From contig NZ_LYVP01000008.1 of assembly GCF_001984065.1 (NCBI RefSeq), forward strand, positions 1-64,000: a stretch of 64,000 nucleotides of DNA, written 5' to 3'. This document shows, one piece after another, positions 9,582 to 20,429 of the stretch (its first letter is position 1; the number at the start of each line of letters is the position of its first letter). Both the position numbers and the translations under genes were made by a program. The notes beneath the pieces were generated by a model, which ran no database searches, had not been told where the DNA came from, and saw only the letters and a list, made by a program, of their open reading frames with translations. This DNA is from Pseudomonas sp. KK4 (GTDB taxonomy: Bacteria; Pseudomonadota; Gammaproteobacteria; Pseudomonadales; Pseudomonadaceae).

Positions 9582-12500
9582 AGGGCCAGGGTTCGGTATC
9601 CGCCTGGTGCATCGACCACCCGGTAGCGACAGTGCTGCTGACCTGCGCGCTGGTGCTGCTGGGTTGCATTGCCTTTCCACGCTTGCCGGTGGCACCGTTG
9701 CCCGAGGCGGAATTCCCGACCATTCAGGTGGCGGCGCAACTGCCCGGCGCCAGCCCCGAGACCATGGCGTCTTCGGTGGCCACGCCCCTTGAAGTGCAAT
9801 TCAGCGCCATCCCCGGCGTGACCCAGATGACCTCGAGCAGCGCCCTGGGCTCGACCAACCTGACCCTGCAATTCACCCTCGACAAGAGCATCGACACGCC
9901 GCCCAGGAAGTGCAGGCGGCGATCAACACCGCCGCTGGCAAGTTGCCCAAGGACATGCCGAACCTGCCGACCTGGCGCAAGGTCAACCCGGCGGACAGCC
10001 CGGTGTTGATCCTCAGCGTCAACTCCGCACTGATGCCCGGCCCGGAACTCAGTGACCTGACCGAAACCCTGCTGTCGCGTCAGATCAGTCAGATCGACGG
10101 TGTAGGCCAGGTCGCCATCACCGGTCAGCAACGTCCGGCGATTCGCGTCCAGGTCTCGGCAGACAAACTGGCGGCCATCGGCCTGACCCTGGCGGACATC
10201 CGCCTGGCGATCCAGCAAACCAGCCTCAACCTGGCCAAGGGTGCGCTGTACGGTGAATCCAGCATTTCGACACTGTCGACCAACGACCAGTTGTTCCATC
10301 CCGAGGACTACAGCCAGCTGATCGTTTCCTACAAGGACGGTGCACCGGTGCACCTCAGGGACGTGGCCAAAGTGGTCAACGGTTCGGAAGATGCCTACGT
10401 CCAGGCCTGGGCGGGCACATTGCCCGGGGTCAACCTGGTGATCTTCCGCCAGCCCGGCGCCAACATCGTCGAGACCGTCGACCGCATCCAGGCCGCGCTG
10501 CCGGGCCTGGAAGCCATGCTGCCGGCCTCGGTGCAAGTCAAGACCCTGATCGACCGTACACAGACCATCCGCGCCTCGCTGCATGAAGTGGAAATCACCC
10601 TGCTGATCGCGATCATGCTGGTGGTGGCAGTGATGGCGCTGTTCCTGCGCCAGTTGTCGGCGACCCTGATCGTGTCGGCGGTGCTGGGCGTGTCGCTGGT
10701 CGCCAGTTTCGCCCTGATGTACGTGATGGGCTTCAGCCTGAACAACCTGACCCTGGTGGCGATCGTGGTGGCCGTGGGCTTTGTGGTCGACGATGCGATC
10801 GTGGTGGTGGAAAACATTCACCGTCACCTGGAGGCCGGCGACGGTATGCGCGAGTCGGCGATCAAGGGCGCCGGGGAAATCGGTTTTACCGTGGTGTCGA
10901 TCAGCTTCTCGCTGGTGGCGGCGTTCATTCCACTGCTGTTCATGGGCGGCGTGGTCGGGCGGCTGTTCAAGGAGTTCGCCCTGACGGCCACCTCGACCAT
11001 CCTGATTTCGGTGGTGGTGTCCCTGACCCTGGCACCGACCCTGGCCGCACTGTTCATGCGCGCGCCGGTGCACGATCCCCACGCCAAGAAAGGATTCGGC
11101 GAACGCCTGCTGGCCCTCTACGAGAAAGGCCTGCGCCGCGCCCTCGCCCACCAGAAGCTGATGATCGGCATCTTCGGCCTCTCGGTGGCGTTGGCCGTGG
11201 GCGGATACGTGTTCATTCCCAAAGGCTTCTTCCCGGTGCAGGACACCGGTTTTGTGCTGGGCACCACTGAAGCGGCCGCGGACATTTCCTACGGCGACAT
11301 GGTGAAAAAACACCTGGCCATGGCCGAAATCGTCGCTGCCGACCCCGCCGTCGAGACCTTCTCCCACTCGGTCGGCGTCTCAGGCAGCAACCAGACCATC
11401 GCCAACGGCCGTTTCTGGATCGCCCTGAAAAAACGCGGTGACCGCGACGTGTCCGCCAGTGAGTTCATCGACCGGATTCGCCCCAAACTGATGAAAGTGC
11501 CGGGCATCGTCCTGTACCTGCGCGCCGGCCAGGACATCAACCTCAGCTCCGGCCCGAGCCGTGCCCAGTACCAGTACGTGCTCAAGAGCAACGATGGCGC
11601 GGTGCTCAGCACCTGGACCCAGCGCCTGACGGAAAAACTGCGGGGCAACCCGGCATTTCGCGATGTGTCCAACGACCTGCAACTGGGCGGCAGCATCACC
11701 CACATCAGCATCGACCGCAGCGCGGCGGCGCGCTTCGGCCTGACCGCCAGCGATGTCGACGAAGCGCTGTACGACGCTTTCGGTCAACGTCAGATCAATG
11801 AGTTCCAGACCCAGATCAACCAGTACAACGTGATCCTGGAACTCGACACCCAACAACGCGGCAAAGCCGAAAGCCTCAACTACTTCTATCTGCGCTCGCC
11901 CCTGAGCGGGGAAATGGTGCCGCTGTCGGCACTGGCGCGATTCGATGCGCCCACCGTCGGCCCGCTGTCCATCGCCCATGACGGCATGTTCCCGGCTGCC
12001 AACCTGTCGTTCAACCTGGCGCCGGGCGTGGCCCTGGGCGATGCGGTGATCATGCTCAACCAGGCCAAGGCCGAGATCGGCATGCCGGTGGCGATCAGCG
12101 GCAACTTCCAGGGCGCGGCCCAGGCGTTCCAGAGCTCCCTGGCCAGCCAGCCCTGGCTGATCCTCGCGGCGCTGGTGGCGGTGTACATCATTCTCGGGGT
12201 GCTCTATGAGAGTTTCGTGCACCCGCTGACCATCATCTCGACCCTGCCGGCGGCAGGGCTCGGTGCGGTGATCATGCTGTGGATCTGCGGCCAGGACTTT
12301 TCAATCATGGCGCTGATCGGCCTGGTGCTGTTGATTGGCATCGTCAAGAAAAACGGCATCCTGATGATCGACTTCGCCCTCGAGGCGCAACGCCATGGCG
12401 GCCTGTCACCGCAGGAGGCGATCTTCCAGGCCTGCATCACGCGGTTCCGGCCGATCATCATGACCACCCTCGCCGCCCTGCTTGGCGCCCTGCCGCTGAT

Positions 12501-12678
12501 GCTCGGCTACGGCACCGGCGCCGAACTGCGCCAGCCCCTGGGGATCGCGGTGGTCGGCGGCCTGCTGGTCAGCCAGGCGCTGACCCTGTTCACCACGCCG
12601 GTCATATACTTGTGGCTGGAGCGACTGTTTCATCGGCCAAAACCTACGCCCGTGCCGGCGCTGGCAACCACAGACTGA
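9578..12678 (+). pseudogene. RND multidrug efflux pump (MdtB/C-like), frameshifted
   Basis: An AcrB/MdtB-type RND pump broken by a one-base deletion. Frame 1 (from 9578) encodes the N-terminus to TLDKSID and then runs into unrelated residues, stopping at 10009. Frame 2 carries [19 protein letters not shown] and stays open to 12678. Between codon 9893-9895 (Asp) and 9898-9900 (Ala) only two bases (AC) remain where a Thr codon ACC fits. Restoring one C gives a continuous ~1033-residue protein, normal for the family, with all expected membrane blocks (e.g. VVDDAIVVVENIHRH in TM4). Either a real recent loss of function or a sequencing error in a C/G-rich run. The rest of the gene shows no decay, which favours error or very recent mutation. 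Confidence 0.9.
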
Positions 12679-12687
12679 GGCAGGGTC

Positions 12688-13365
12688 ATGCGCGTTCTGA
12701 TTATCGAAGACGAGGAAAAAACCGCGGACTATCTGCACCGCGGCCTGACGGAACAGGGTTACACCGTGGACCTGGCTCGCGATGGCGTGGAAGGCCTGCA
12801 CATGGCACTGGAAAGCGACTATGCGGTGATTGTCCTCGATGTGATGCTGCCGGGCCTGGATGGCTTCGGTGTGCTGCGTGCCCTGCGTGCCCGCAAGCAA
12901 ACGCCTGTGATCATGCTCACCGCCCGCGAGCGTGTGGAAGACCGGATCAAAGGCCTGCGCGACGGTGCCGACGATTACCTGGGCAAGCCCTTTTCCTTCC
13001 TTGAACTGGTGGCACGCCTGCAGGCGCTCACCCGACGCAGCGGTGGCCACGAACCGGTGCAGGTGAGCATCGCCGACCTGTGGATAGATTTGATCAGTCG
13101 CAAGGCCACCCGCGCCGGCACGCGCCTGGACCTGACCGCCAAGGAGTTTTCGCTGCTCAGTGTCCTGGCCCGGCGCCAGGGTGAGATCCTGTCGAAAACG
13201 GCGATTGCCGAGATGGTCTGGGACATCAATTTCGACAGCGACGCCAACGTCGTCGAAGTGGCGATCAAGCGTCTGCGGGCCAAGCTCGACGGGCCGTTCG
13301 ATGAAAAACTGCTGCACACGATCCGCGGCATGGGTTATGTGCTGGAGAGCCGTGGTGTCCAGTAA
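12688..13365 (+). CDS. OmpR/PhoB-family response regulator (CusR/CopR-like)
   Basis: A 225-residue two-component response regulator. The receiver domain has the acidic pair at Glu7-Asp8, the phospho-acceptor Asp51 (VIVLDVMLPGLDGF), a Thr in MLTARE and a Lys in DDYLGKPF. The C-terminal winged-helix DNA-binding domain spans ~125-222 (LLHTIRGMGYVLE). The subgroup resembles heavy-metal and efflux regulators such as CusR, CopR and IrlR. It starts 9 bases after the RND pump gene, which implies that the pump and its regulator are in one operon and autoregulated. Confidence 0.93.
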   Translation: MRVLIIEDEEKTADYLHRGLTEQGYTVDLARDGVEGLHMALESDYAVIVLDVMLPGLDGFGVLRALRARKQTPVIMLTARERVEDRIKGLRDGADDYLGKPFSFLELVARLQALTRRSGGHEPVQVSIADLWIDLISRKATRAGTRLDLTAKEFSLLSVLARRQGEILSKTAIAEMVWDINFDSDANVVEVAIKRLRAKLDGPFDEKLLHTIRGMGYVLESRGVQ

Positions 13366-14719
13366 CAGCATTGCCCTGCGCCTGAGTGGCATGTTCACCC
13401 TGGTGGCGCTGCTGGTGTTTCTGTTGATCGGCTGGGCTTTGTACCAGCAAGTGGACAAAGGCCTGGGCCTGTTGCCCGAAGCCGAGCTGGACGCGCGCTA
13501 CAGCGTGCTCGAGTCCACGGTCGGGCGTTACGGCACGCCCGAGCATTGGGTGAAAATCCACAACAAGCTCAAGCTGCTCGGTGAAGAGGACAAGCGCATC
13601 AGCTTCTGGATCATCAGCGGCGATCCGCACTACGAATACGGCAACCTGACCCCGCAGATCCGTGAGTTTGCCCAGGGGCCGCTGGGGATGCGCGACATGA
13701 CCCTGCCCGATCAGCCGTATCCGCTCAAGGTACTGGTCAGCCAGTTCCCGGCCAAGGATCAGCGCCCGCCGTTGCGTTTCATGATCGGCATCGACACCGA
13801 GACGTTTTTCCAGACTCAGCACCAGTTGCTGATCGCCCTGATCAGCCTGGCGATTGTCGGCGTGCTGCTGGCTTCGGCACTGGGTTACTGGGTGGCGCGC
13901 ATTGGCCTCAAACCGCTGATCAAGCTGTCCCAGGAGGCCCAGCGTCTGGCCCCGCCGTTGCGTTCCGGGCGCTTGCGGCTGTCGCCGTTGCCGCCGGAGT
14001 TGAACCAGTTCGTCAATTCGTTCAACTCGACGCTGGAGCGGGTCGAACAGGCCTACTCGCGGCTGGAATCGTTCAACGCCGACGTCGCCCATGAACTGCG
14101 CTCCCCCCTGACCAACCTGATCGGCCAGACCCAGGTGGCGCTGACCCGTGGACGCTCGGCGGAGCATTACTTTGAAGTGCTGCAATCGAACCTCGAAGAA
14201 CTCGAGCGATTGCGTTCGATCATCAACGACATGCTGTTCCTGGCCAGCGCCGACCAGGGCAGCAAGGCCACCAAACTCACCGCCACGTCCCTGGCCGATG
14301 AAGTGGCAACCACCCTGGAGTACCTGGATTTCATCCTTGAGGACGCCCAGGTTCAGGTGCAGGTCAGTGGCGACGCTCTGGTGCGGATCGAGATTGCGCA
14401 CCTGCGTCGGGCGTTGATCAACCTGCTGAACAACGCAGTGCAGCACACCGAGCCCGGGCAAGTGATTCAGGTGCGGATCGTGGCTGAGGAGCATCAGGTC
14501 AGCATCGGCGTCGCCAACCCTGGCTCGCCGATTGCCAACGAACATCTGCCACGGCTGTTCGAACGCTTCTACCGGGTCGATGCTTCGCGCAGCAACAGTG
14601 GCCACAACCATGGCCTGGGGTTGGCGATCGTCAAGGCGATTGCGCTGATGCATGGCGGGGATGTGTTTGTGCGCAGTGATCATGGGATGAACACGTTCGG
14701 CATCCATCTTCCTGTCTGA
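13355..14719 (+). CDS. sensor histidine kinase
   Basis: A 454-residue membrane sensor kinase, partner of the preceding regulator. TM1 is at residues ~8-30, a periplasmic sensor domain at ~31-155, TM2 at ~156-180, then HAMP. The H-box has His246 (DVAHELRSPLTNL), and the ATPase domain shows N (LLNNAVQHT), F (RLFERFYRVD) and G (HGLGLAIVKAI) boxes. The GTG at 13355 is chosen because GGAGAG lies 5 bases upstream; it overlaps the regulator gene by 11 bases. A reading frame open to 13160 lies inside the regulator and is not used. The signal is unknown; the operon position suggests a pump substrate or envelope stress. Confidence 0.92.
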   Translation: MSSNSIALRLSGMFTLVALLVFLLIGWALYQQVDKGLGLLPEAELDARYSVLESTVGRYGTPEHWVKIHNKLKLLGEEDKRISFWIISGDPHYEYGNLTPQIREFAQGPLGMRDMTLPDQPYPLKVLVSQFPAKDQRPPLRFMIGIDTETFFQTQHQLLIALISLAIVGVLLASALGYWVARIGLKPLIKLSQEAQRLAPPLRSGRLRLSPLPPELNQFVNSFNSTLERVEQAYSRLESFNADVAHELRSPLTNLIGQTQVALTRGRSAEHYFEVLQSNLEELERLRSIINDMLFLASADQGSKATKLTATSLADEVATTLEYLDFILEDAQVQVQVSGDALVRIEIAHLRRALINLLNNAVQHTEPGQVIQVRIVAEEHQVSIGVANPGSPIANEHLPRLFERFYRVDASRSNSGHNHGLGLAIVKAIALMHGGDVFVRSDHGMNTFGIHLPV

Positions 14720-14850
14720 TCCTGCGGTGATCATTGAATTTTTGCTTTTTGCGTAACAGTCCTTTCATGAATCCGCTCTTTTTCCCATCCCGCGACAGCC
14801 TTATCTTTGCCCGCACCAAACAGCACTTGCCAAGCAAGAAGGTTTTAAAG

Positions 14851-15039
14851 ATGTCCAACAGTATGGGTATTGCCAGCGCTTTCGTTCTGTCCGCCTTGTT
14901 CGTGTCTCCGTTCGCCATGGCTGAAGAGTCGCACGCGTTTGTTGCACAAAACGCGAGCCGCGCCGCCGCTTACGAAGAGCACCAGACCGAAATGACGGCC
15001 AAGGCTCAGCCTGCCGCTCAAGAACAGAAAGACAGCTGA
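14851..15039 (+). CDS. small exported protein, unknown function
   Basis: A 62-residue protein. A signal peptide (GIASAFVLSALFVSPFAMA) with an Ala-X-Ala-like cleavage site leaves a ~37-residue mature peptide that is rich in Ala, Glu and Gln and lacks cysteine. AAGAAGG lies 8 bases before the ATG, and a strong intrinsic terminator follows, so it looks like a complete independent gene. The open frame back to 14734 has no ribosome site. I do not know a family for it; small periplasmic proteins next to two-component genes are common but rarely characterised. Confidence 0.7.
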   Translation: MSNSMGIASAFVLSALFVSPFAMAEESHAFVAQNASRAAAYEEHQTEMTAKAQPAAQEQKDS

Positions 15040-15106
15040 CGTACGCGCATCGCTCCTGTTTCCCCGACACTTTTCATCGGCTCTTCCCCTTGAAAAGTTG
15101 TCTTCC

Positions 15107-15135
15107 AAAGCCGCTGCCTCAGCGGCTTTTTTTTC
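15107..15135 (+). terminator. intrinsic terminator after the small exported protein
   Basis: The hairpin AAGCCGCTG-CCT-CAGCGGCTT is followed by eight T residues. It lies 70 bases after the stop of the small exported gene. Confidence 0.9.
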
Positions 15136-15170
15136 GTCATTAATTACAGTCTCAGTAACGATGCCTCCCC

Positions 15171-15272
15171 CTGTAGGAGCGAGCATGCTCGCGAAGAAAC
15201 CAGGGAGACCTCATTCTTTCAGGATTCACGCGTTATCGTTGACGTCCATCGCGAGCATGCTCGCTCCTACAG
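15171..15272. repeat. paired REP (BIME), GTAGGAGCGAGCATGCTCGCGA type
   Basis: Two inverted units of a third REP subtype, CTGTAGGAGCGAGCATGCTCGC and its complement, about 50 bases apart, upstream of the diguanylate cyclase gene. Confidence 0.88.
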
Positions 15273-15314
15273 TAGGGACTACGCTTACTCAGTCATCCAA
15301 GCAGACGTCAGCCC

Positions 15315-16814
15315 ATGACCGTACGCCGTACCCCCAAACGTTCAGGCAGCGCCGCACGGCCCGAAATCCTGGTGATCCTCGGCAGCAGCCTGACGGTCAT
15401 CGCGATTATTTGCATCGTCACTTTCCTGCTGATTCGAGAACACGCCAACGCCCAGCAGGCGGCCACACGCAGCGCAACGACCATCGCGCAACTGATCGAT
15501 GCCGATGTGCTGCGCACGGTGGAGCTCTACGACATGACACTGCAAGGCCTGATTGCCGCCGCGCAGCGCGACGACCTCAAGCAGGTGTCGGCGCAGATCC
15601 GTCATCTGGTGCTGTTCGACCGTTCGACCACGGCACGCTACAAGAGCGACGTCCTGTTGCTCGACAAACAGGGCGATGTGCTCGCCGACTCCTCGCTGAT
15701 CGACCCCAAACCGGGCAACTTCGCCGATCGGGAATACTTTCTGGCCCATGCCTTCAACCGTGACATGGGGATGTTCATCAGCCGCCCGTTCAAGGCGCGC
15801 TGCGATTGTGATGACAGCAACGAATGGCAAATCAGCTTCAGCCGACGGGTTTCCTCGGCCAGCGGCGAGTTTCTGGGGGTGGCAGTGGCGTCGATGCGTC
15901 TGGCGTATTTCGACCAGTTGTTCAACAGCCTGGACATCGGCACCGACAGCACCCTGGCAATCATCAACGATGACGGTGTTCTGTTGGCGCAGAAGCCGTT
16001 TCTGGAGGGCAACTCGATCGGCAAGAGCTTCGCTGGCCGGCCCAACGTCGTACGCATGTTGCGCGAAGGCAGCGGCAGTTTCGACAGCGTGTCGAGCGTT
16101 GACCGCCAGCAACGCCTGTACACCTTCAGCCGGGTGGGCAACTTGCCGCTGACGGTGGTCGTCGCCCTCTCAAGCGACGAGGTGTTCGCCGCCTGGAGGC
16201 GCACAGCCCTGGTCATCAGCGGCGCGACCGGTGTGCTGTGCCTGGCCTTGCTATGGCTGACCTGGTTGCTTTGCCGTGAACTGCGCCTGCGCAACAGCGC
16301 CGAAAAAGAACTGGAGCAACTGGCCGCCACCGACGCCCTGACTGGCGTTGCCAATCGTCGGACGCTTGACCAGACCCTGCGCCACGAGTGGTTCCGCGCA
16401 CAGCGCTCCGGTCAGCCCCTGTCGGTGCTGATGATCGACGCCGATCACTTCAAGGCGTTCAACGATCGTCACGGCCACCCGGCCGGCGACGAAGCGCTAC
16501 GTGCCCTGGCTGAGGTGATTGGCACCAACGTCCATCGCCCGACGGACCTGGTGGCCCGCTACGGCGGTGAAGAGTTTTCGGTGATCCTGGCCGAAACCGA
16601 CAACGACGGCGCCCGGCAGATCGCCGAACGCATTCGTGAACAGGTGGAACAGTTGCCGCTGGAGGCAGGTGGGGAGCAGCCGATGACGGTCAGCATCGGC
16701 ATCAGCACCTGGACCACCGCCACGGACATCAGCCTGGAGCAGTTGCTGTTTGCGGCGGACAAGGCGCTGTATCAGGCCAAGGAAGGGGGGCGCAATCGGG
16801 TGGTCAGCGCATAA
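15315..16814 (+). CDS. membrane diguanylate cyclase with periplasmic sensor domain
   Basis: A 499-residue enzyme expected to make cyclic di-GMP from two GTP. TM1 (~18-40) and TM2 (~298-320) bracket a periplasmic dCache-like sensor with the typical phrases NFADREYFL and GVAVASM. The cytoplasmic GGDEF domain carries the active motif GGEEF at residues 417-421 and an RPTD inhibitory I-site at 408-411, so product feedback is likely. No EAL domain is present. The gene is monocistronic, bounded by a REP pair and a terminator. The start at 15315 has only a weak ribosome site. Confidence 0.92.
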   Translation: MTVRRTPKRSGSAARPEILVILGSSLTVIAIICIVTFLLIREHANAQQAATRSATTIAQLIDADVLRTVELYDMTLQGLIAAAQRDDLKQVSAQIRHLVLFDRSTTARYKSDVLLLDKQGDVLADSSLIDPKPGNFADREYFLAHAFNRDMGMFISRPFKARCDCDDSNEWQISFSRRVSSASGEFLGVAVASMRLAYFDQLFNSLDIGTDSTLAIINDDGVLLAQKPFLEGNSIGKSFAGRPNVVRMLREGSGSFDSVSSVDRQQRLYTFSRVGNLPLTVVVALSSDEVFAAWRRTALVISGATGVLCLALLWLTWLLCRELRLRNSAEKELEQLAATDALTGVANRRTLDQTLRHEWFRAQRSGQPLSVLMIDADHFKAFNDRHGHPAGDEALRALAEVIGTNVHRPTDLVARYGGEEFSVILAETDNDGARQIAERIREQVEQLPLEAGGEQPMTVSIGISTWTTATDISLEQLLFAADKALYQAKEGGRNRVVSA

Positions 16815-16846
16815 AAAAAGGCCACCCGAAGGCAGCCTTTAAAAAA
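16813..16846. terminator. bidirectional terminator between dgc and lpxC
   Basis: The stem AAAGGCCACC / GGCAGCCTTT with the tetraloop CGAA has an A-run on one side and a second A/T tract on the other. It can end lpxC transcription (minus strand, T-run after GGTGGCC) and probably also the cyclase transcript. Confidence 0.85.
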
Positions 16847-16863
16847 CTAGAGAGGTTTTTTGC

Positions 16864-17811
<948 letters not shown>

Positions 17812-17887
17812 TCAACAAAGGCTGGCGATGATAGCAGACCACGCCTTTGCTGAACACCAATCACCTTCATAGCCCTGATACATTTCA

Positions 17888-19081
17888 TCAATCGGCCTGA
17901 CGACGCAGGAAAGCCGGGATGTCCAGGTAGTCCAGGTCATCTTGCGGATTCATCTTCGCGGCAGCCGCAGCACCGGCCTGAGCCTGGTTGCGCATGACGG
18001 TCGGACGGTCCAGATCACGGTAGTTCACTGCCGGGGCTTCCTGACGAACAGGGGCCTGTTGTTGTGGCTGCGAAGCCATCGAGGTGTGAACGGTGTTGTC
18101 GATGACCTTCACAGGCTTCTCGATTTTAGCGCCCAGACCGGTAGCCACGACGGTCACGTGCAGCTCGTCGCGCATGTCCGGATCGATAACGGTACCGACC
18201 TTGACCATGGCGTGCTCGGAAGCGAAGGCTTCGATGATGCTACCCACGTCGGAGTACTCACCCAGGGACAGGTCAGGACCGGCGGTGATGTTCACCAGAA
18301 TGCCGCGTGCGCCTTGCAGGTTCACGTCTTCGAGCAGCGGGTTGCGAATGGCCGCCTCGGTGGCTTCGCGTGCACGGTTCGGACCGCTGGCGCAGCCAGT
18401 GCCCATCATCGCCATGCCCATTTCGCTCATCACGGTACGCACGTCGGCAAAGTCGACGTTGATCATGCCCGGACGCTTGATGATGTCGGAGATACCGCGA
18501 ACGGCACCGGCCAGTACATCGTCAGCCTTGGCGAAAGCCGACAAGAGGCTTGCGTCTTTACCGAGGATGGTCAGCAGCTTCTCGTTGGGGATGGTGATCA
18601 ACGAGTCGACGCTTTCCGACAGCAGGCGGATGCCTTCGTCGGCCAGCTGCATGCGCTTGCGACCTTCGAACGGGAACGGACGGGTCACCACCGCAACGGT
18701 GAGGATCCCCATTTCCTTGGCCACTTCGGCAATGATCGGCGCAGCACCGGTACCGGTACCGCCGCCCATGCCAGTGGTGATGAACACCATGTTGGTGCCC
18801 TGCAGGACTTCGGCAATGCGCTCACGGTCTTCGAGAGCGGCCTGACGACCTACTTCAGGGTTGGCGCCGGCGCCCAGACCCTTGGTCACGCCGGTACCCA
18901 GTTGCAGGATGGTCCGCGCGCTGATGCTTTTCAGCGCCTGGGCATCAGTGTTGGCGCAGATGAACTCAACGCCTTCAATGTTGCTCTTGACCATGTGATT
19001 TACGGCGTTACCGCCGCCACCGCCAACACCGATGACTTTAATGACCGGGCTTGCGGGGATGTTGTCTACGAGTTCGAACAT
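17888..19081 (-). CDS. ftsZ: cell division GTPase FtsZ
   Basis: A 397-residue tubulin-like GTPase that polymerises into the division ring. The tubulin signature GGGTGTG is near residues 106-112, the T7 loop NVDFADVRTVM follows, and a variable linker rich in Gln/Pro/Ala precedes the conserved C-terminal peptide DLDYLDIPAFLRRQAD, which binds FtsA and ZipA. The full family length is present. The 73-base gap after ftsA contains a short T-rich tract; no ORF fits there. Confidence 0.98.
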   Translation of the reverse strand: MFELVDNIPASPVIKVIGVGGGGGNAVNHMVKSNIEGVEFICANTDAQALKSISARTILQLGTGVTKGLGAGANPEVGRQAALEDRERIAEVLQGTNMVFITTGMGGGTGTGAAPIIAEVAKEMGILTVAVVTRPFPFEGRKRMQLADEGIRLLSESVDSLITIPNEKLLTILGKDASLLSAFAKADDVLAGAVRGISDIIKRPGMINVDFADVRTVMSEMGMAMMGTGCASGPNRAREATEAAIRNPLLEDVNLQGARGILVNITAGPDLSLGEYSDVGSIIEAFASEHAMVKVGTVIDPDMRDELHVTVVATGLGAKIEKPVKVIDNTVHTSMASQPQQQAPVRQEAPAVNYRDLDRPTVMRNQAQAGAAAAAKMNPQDDLDYLDIPAFLRRQAD

Positions 19082-19154
19082 TTTCCCTCTCCTTTACGTT
19101 CTCTAGTTTTTTTTCGCCTACTGCGTGGATCTACAACGGTGTTGCGGTAAATCT

Positions 19155-20414
19155 TCAGAAATTGCCCTGAACCCACTTCTTCAGTCGGTCCAGCAATGGA
19201 GGCTGTGCCTCTTCGTTGCTGTAGCTGTCGCGGCTGCCGATGCCCGAGAACGAAATGCCGTCCGATTGCTTCTGCAGGCCGTACATCAACAGGCCAACGC
19301 CGGTGGAATAGATCGGGTTGCGCACCACGTCATCCAGCCCCTTCACGCCATGGGGCACGCCCAGGCGCACCGGCATGTGGAAGATTTCCTCGGCCAGTTC
19401 GGTGGCGCCTTCCATCTTCGCGGTACCACCGGTCAGCACGATGCCGGCCGGGATCAGGTCTTCGTAGCCACTGCGGCGCAGCTCGGCCTGGATCAGTGTG
19501 AACAGCTCGTCGTAACGCGGCTCGACCACTTCGGCCAGGGCCTGGCGAGACAGTTCGCGCGGTGGACGGTCGCCAACGCTCGGCACCTTGATGGTTTCAC
19601 CGGCACCGGCCAGCTTGGCCAGGGCGCAGGCGTAGCGAATCTTGATTTCTTCGGCGTACTGGGTCGGGGTGCGCAACGCCATGGCGATGTCGTTGGTCAC
19701 CTGATCGCCGGCAATCGGGATCACCGCGGTGTGACGGATCGCGCCTTCGGTGAAGATCGCGATGTCGGTGGTGCCGCCACCGATGTCCACCAGGCACACG
19801 CCCAGCTCTTTCTCGTCGTCGGTCAGTACCGAATACGCCGACGCCAGTTGCTCCAGAATGATGTCGTCGATTTCCAGGCCGCAGCGACGCACGCATTTTT
19901 CAATGTTCTGTGCAGCGTTGACGGCGCAGGTGACCACGTGAACCTTGGCTTCCAGGCGTACGCCGGACATGCCCAGGGGCTCGCGGACGCCTTCCTGGTT
20001 ATCGATGACGTAATCCTGCGGCAGGGTGTGCAGCACACGCTGGTCCGCCGGGATTGCCACGGCCTGGGCGGCGTCCAGCACGCGCTCGAGGTCGGCGGCG
20101 CTGACTTCGCGATCACGGATCGCCACGATGCCGTGGGAGTTCAGGCTGCGAATGTGATTGCCGGCCACGCCGACGAACGCCGAGTGGATACGGCAACCGG
20201 CCATGAGCTGCGCCTCTTCGATGGCGCGCTGAATCGACTGCACGGTGGACTCGATGTTCACCACCACGCCTTTTTTCAGGCCACGGGACGGATGCGTACC
20301 GATCCCGACGATATTGAGCAGGCCGTCGTCCCCGACCTCGCCCACCAGCGCCACCACCTTGGAGGTGCCGATATCGAGACCGACGATCATTTTGCCGCTT
20401 TGCACGTTTGCCAT
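19155..20414 (-). CDS. ftsA: cell division protein FtsA
   Basis: A 419-residue actin-like ATPase that tethers FtsZ to the membrane. N-terminal GLDIGTSKVVALVGE is the phosphate-1 motif, DIGGGTTDIAIF the phosphate-2 motif, and GIVLTGGTAKMEG the adenosine motif. The extreme C-terminus (LLDRLKKWVQGNF) is the amphipathic membrane-targeting helix. It starts 15 bases after ftsQ ends, in the ftsQAZ order. Confidence 0.98.
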   Translation of the reverse strand: MANVQSGKMIVGLDIGTSKVVALVGEVGDDGLLNIVGIGTHPSRGLKKGVVVNIESTVQSIQRAIEEAQLMAGCRIHSAFVGVAGNHIRSLNSHGIVAIRDREVSAADLERVLDAAQAVAIPADQRVLHTLPQDYVIDNQEGVREPLGMSGVRLEAKVHVVTCAVNAAQNIEKCVRRCGLEIDDIILEQLASAYSVLTDDEKELGVCLVDIGGGTTDIAIFTEGAIRHTAVIPIAGDQVTNDIAMALRTPTQYAEEIKIRYACALAKLAGAGETIKVPSVGDRPPRELSRQALAEVVEPRYDELFTLIQAELRRSGYEDLIPAGIVLTGGTAKMEGATELAEEIFHMPVRLGVPHGVKGLDDVVRNPIYSTGVGLLMYGLQKQSDGISFSGIGSRDSYSNEEAQPPLLDRLKKWVQGNF

Positions 20415-20429
20415 GGGTCCTGCCTCTTC

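Noticed and set aside
9724..11367. 547-codon open frame on the minus strand
   Set aside because: Antisense to the RND pump. It does not explain the frameshift and has no recognisable domain.
8421..13365. heavy-metal (CusCBA-type) efflux operon
   Set aside because: The regulator resembles CusR, but the pump and adaptor look like MdtA/MdtB-type drug exporters and no metal-binding methionine clusters or CusC-like gene are seen.
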